From NCBI GenBank assembly GCA_964304625.1, contig OZ199838.1:1798001-1862000 (forward strand): DNA of 64,000 nucleotides, given 5' to 3'. A program made the translations under genes and the position numbers. Below are positions 62,550 to 64,000 of the stretch, piece after piece. The notes below the pieces were generated by a model. It saw only the letters and a program-made list of their open reading frames with translations, was not told the DNA's origin and did no database searches. How positions within the stretch are numbered: position 1 is the stretch's first letter; every line of letters starts with the position of its first letter. Origin of the DNA: Kudoa neothunni (lineage: Eukaryota > Cnidaria).

Positions 62550-63291
62550 TTCAAATTAAATTTTGATTTATTTCGACTGCCAGGATCAGCAATCAATTAA
62601 CACAACAACAAAGACAACTCAGTTAGTTTTTCGAACAATGTGGATAGGATGGATTTGATGTAATAGTTGTAATATTGATTGGCTAAATAACACAAAATCA
62701 ATTATTGATGGATCAGTAGAGATCGATCCTATTCTCCAAACATCTACTGTTAGCTAGCTAGCTGGCTCAAGTATCAAACTAATAATATTGAGGTTGGTTG
62801 ATAACAGTAAATAAATATTCGGTTTCATTAACAACCAAAATTAACACAACCAATTTCATCCAACCACACGGTCAATTGTTTTTCCAATAATATCATTATT
62901 AATTCCGTAAAAATTTCCAATTAACAGCGAGATTTTCGCTTCTCACCCACCCACCACCCACACCAGCACACAAATAATACCTACCTTATTGCGAAAAGAA
63001 AATTCACACACTATCACCCACAAATTTCCAGTTGAAAAAGTGTACCAATCCCAGAGGCACTCTATTTTCGCTAATCTTCGGCAAGGGCGAACCCCTTCGA
63101 ACTCCCTCTGTGATTTTTAACCTAATGCCACACATTATCGTAGGTATTAGCGTGATACGTTCGATAAGCACTTTCTAGATACTCATCCAATATTGGATCA
63201 TTTGGCTGGGCGAGAATGTTTAGGTGGTTGTGGGGGGATTTGGTGTAATATTCTTTGTTGGGAGGCGGATTCTATCATTTTTAAGCCACTG
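62550..63291. other. Spacer with ITPK1 5' region, CACCC-rich
   Basis: About 740 bases upstream of ITPK1 are less AT-rich than elsewhere. A CACCC-type cluster lies at about 62940-62975, and a GCTAGCTAGC palindrome at about 62753. It likely holds the ITPK1 5' untranslated region and promoter. The plus-strand open frame at 63193-63390 is a shadow of the minus-strand gene and spacer. Confidence 0.4.
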
Positions 63292-63879
63292 TTAACAATG
63301 AGATATTCTGTTGGGTGGGTATGTGTGGATGATTTTGTGCGTAGGTGTCTGATTAATAGGGGGAGGGGGTTCGAGGTTGCAATATTTTAACTGAAATAGT
63401 TGTCGATTATTATTATTATTATCATCAACCAACCTAATAAGTTTGGTGCTAATCCAATCATACGATAGAATATTTCCGACCAACCAACAGCTTTAATACA
63501 CTCACTGCTCAAAGTTGTTTTGGCGAGTGATTATTTTACCAATAAGCTCTTGACTGTTTTGTTTCCGATTGAGAATAACCACATGAGATCGAAAGCAACG
63601 CTAGACCTTGCATTAGGTTCGTAAGTCAATTTTTTGACTCTTAATATCACAAATTTTACTTACGTCTAATGTCACTGCTTTGAAGAAATTGTCACATCTC
63701 CAAGGTTGTAAACTAATGCGGCCATTAGCCAATAATACTACTACAAACAATCTTACTTTTTATTATTTTCTACGAGAACATAGATCTTTGCCATGTAACG
63801 ATAAAAGTTTGAAATTATTTCGTTCTTTACACACATTATTTTGGTGGTATTTTATTGAAGATTTAAAGTATAATAACAT
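63292..63879 (-). CDS. Small four-exon gene of unknown function
   Basis: I do not recognise this protein. Four exons (63879-63774, 63740-63664, 63600-63506, 63433-63292) join in phase across introns of 33, 63 and 72 nt to give 139 residues plus stop. Donors include consensus GTAAGT and GTGAGT. The N-terminus is basic and free of acidic residues for the first 18 positions (MLLYFKSSIKYHQNNVCK), which would fit a mitochondrial presequence. The middle contains GRISLQPWRCDNFFKAVTLD, and the tail has an Asn run (DDNNNNNRQ) and a Pro-rich end (EPPPPINQTPTHK). The first exon could begin further upstream, outside the window. It may be a rapidly evolving small mitochondrial protein, but that is inference. 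The consistent phasing over four exons is the main evidence. Confidence 0.45.
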
Positions 63880-64000
63880 TTTCAGTAAAATAAAATGAGT
63901 GTAACAACCTTTATCTCGCCTTTAATATGATTTTCAACGATTAAATAATGATTCGTGTAACTGTCACGCCTATTTTAGGCAGATTTCGTTGTGCAATTTT

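Noticed and set aside
1-64000. CRISPR arrays, rRNA genes, bacterial operons, LTR or other virus-like elements
   Set aside because: No regularly spaced repeats, no rRNA-like stretches, and only plain DNA transposons were seen; genes are intron-rich and eukaryotic.

Overview
The window is AT-rich eukaryotic DNA. Coding sequence is split by very short GT-AG spliceosomal introns, mostly 31-80 nt, and genes are separated by long AT-rich spacers. The gene set (SLC26 transporter, USP4/11/15-type deubiquitinase, Hikeshi, ArfGAP1, ITPK1, MBOAT1/2-type acyltransferase, ORC1, mitochondrial ferredoxin reductase) and the DNA transposons (pogo/Tigger, piggyBac, hAT, Tc1/IS630) point to a small-intron metazoan. 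I cannot name the species; a compact or parasitic invertebrate would fit. A ferredoxin reductase with a plausible mitochondrial presequence implies working mitochondria.

Layout, left to right: a 583-bp Tigger-type element (135-717); an MBOAT acyltransferase (-, 1127-2657); 5 kb of spacer; an SLC26 anion transporter (+, 7805-10662); a Tigger transposase relic (-, 11.9-12.75 kb); spacer; a USP15-like deubiquitinase (+, 17289-21261); a block of small Tigger-like elements and a hAT relic (22.0-23.8 kb); a damaged aldo-keto reductase (+, 24.6-25.7 kb); Hikeshi (-, 26650-27405); a 1.9-kb element bounded by long inverted repeats (29560-31493); ArfGAP1 (-, 32287-33644); a sugar-transporter-like MFS protein (-, 35.36-37.1 kb); a transposon graveyard (39.5-42.65 kb); an unrecognised eight-exon membrane protein (-, 42844-44769); ORC1 (+, 46835-50678); a piggyBac relic (51-53 kb); a Tc1/IS630 relic (54.6-55.6 kb); ferredoxin reductase (+, 56799-61124); ITPK1 (-, 61353-62549); and a small four-exon gene of unknown function (-, 63292-63879).

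These are unrelated housekeeping genes, and I see no operon or dedicated system. Seven gene models (MBOAT, Hikeshi, unknown membrane protein, ORC1, ferredoxin reductase, ITPK1, the 63-kb gene) splice largely or fully in phase. SLC26, the USP, the aldo-keto reductase and ArfGAP1 each contain one or more frame breaks, meaning either decay or residual assembly indels. The most interesting items are the unknown membrane protein, the palindromic 29.5-31.5 kb element, an AT-hook in ORC1, and a USP with a 26-nt microexon.
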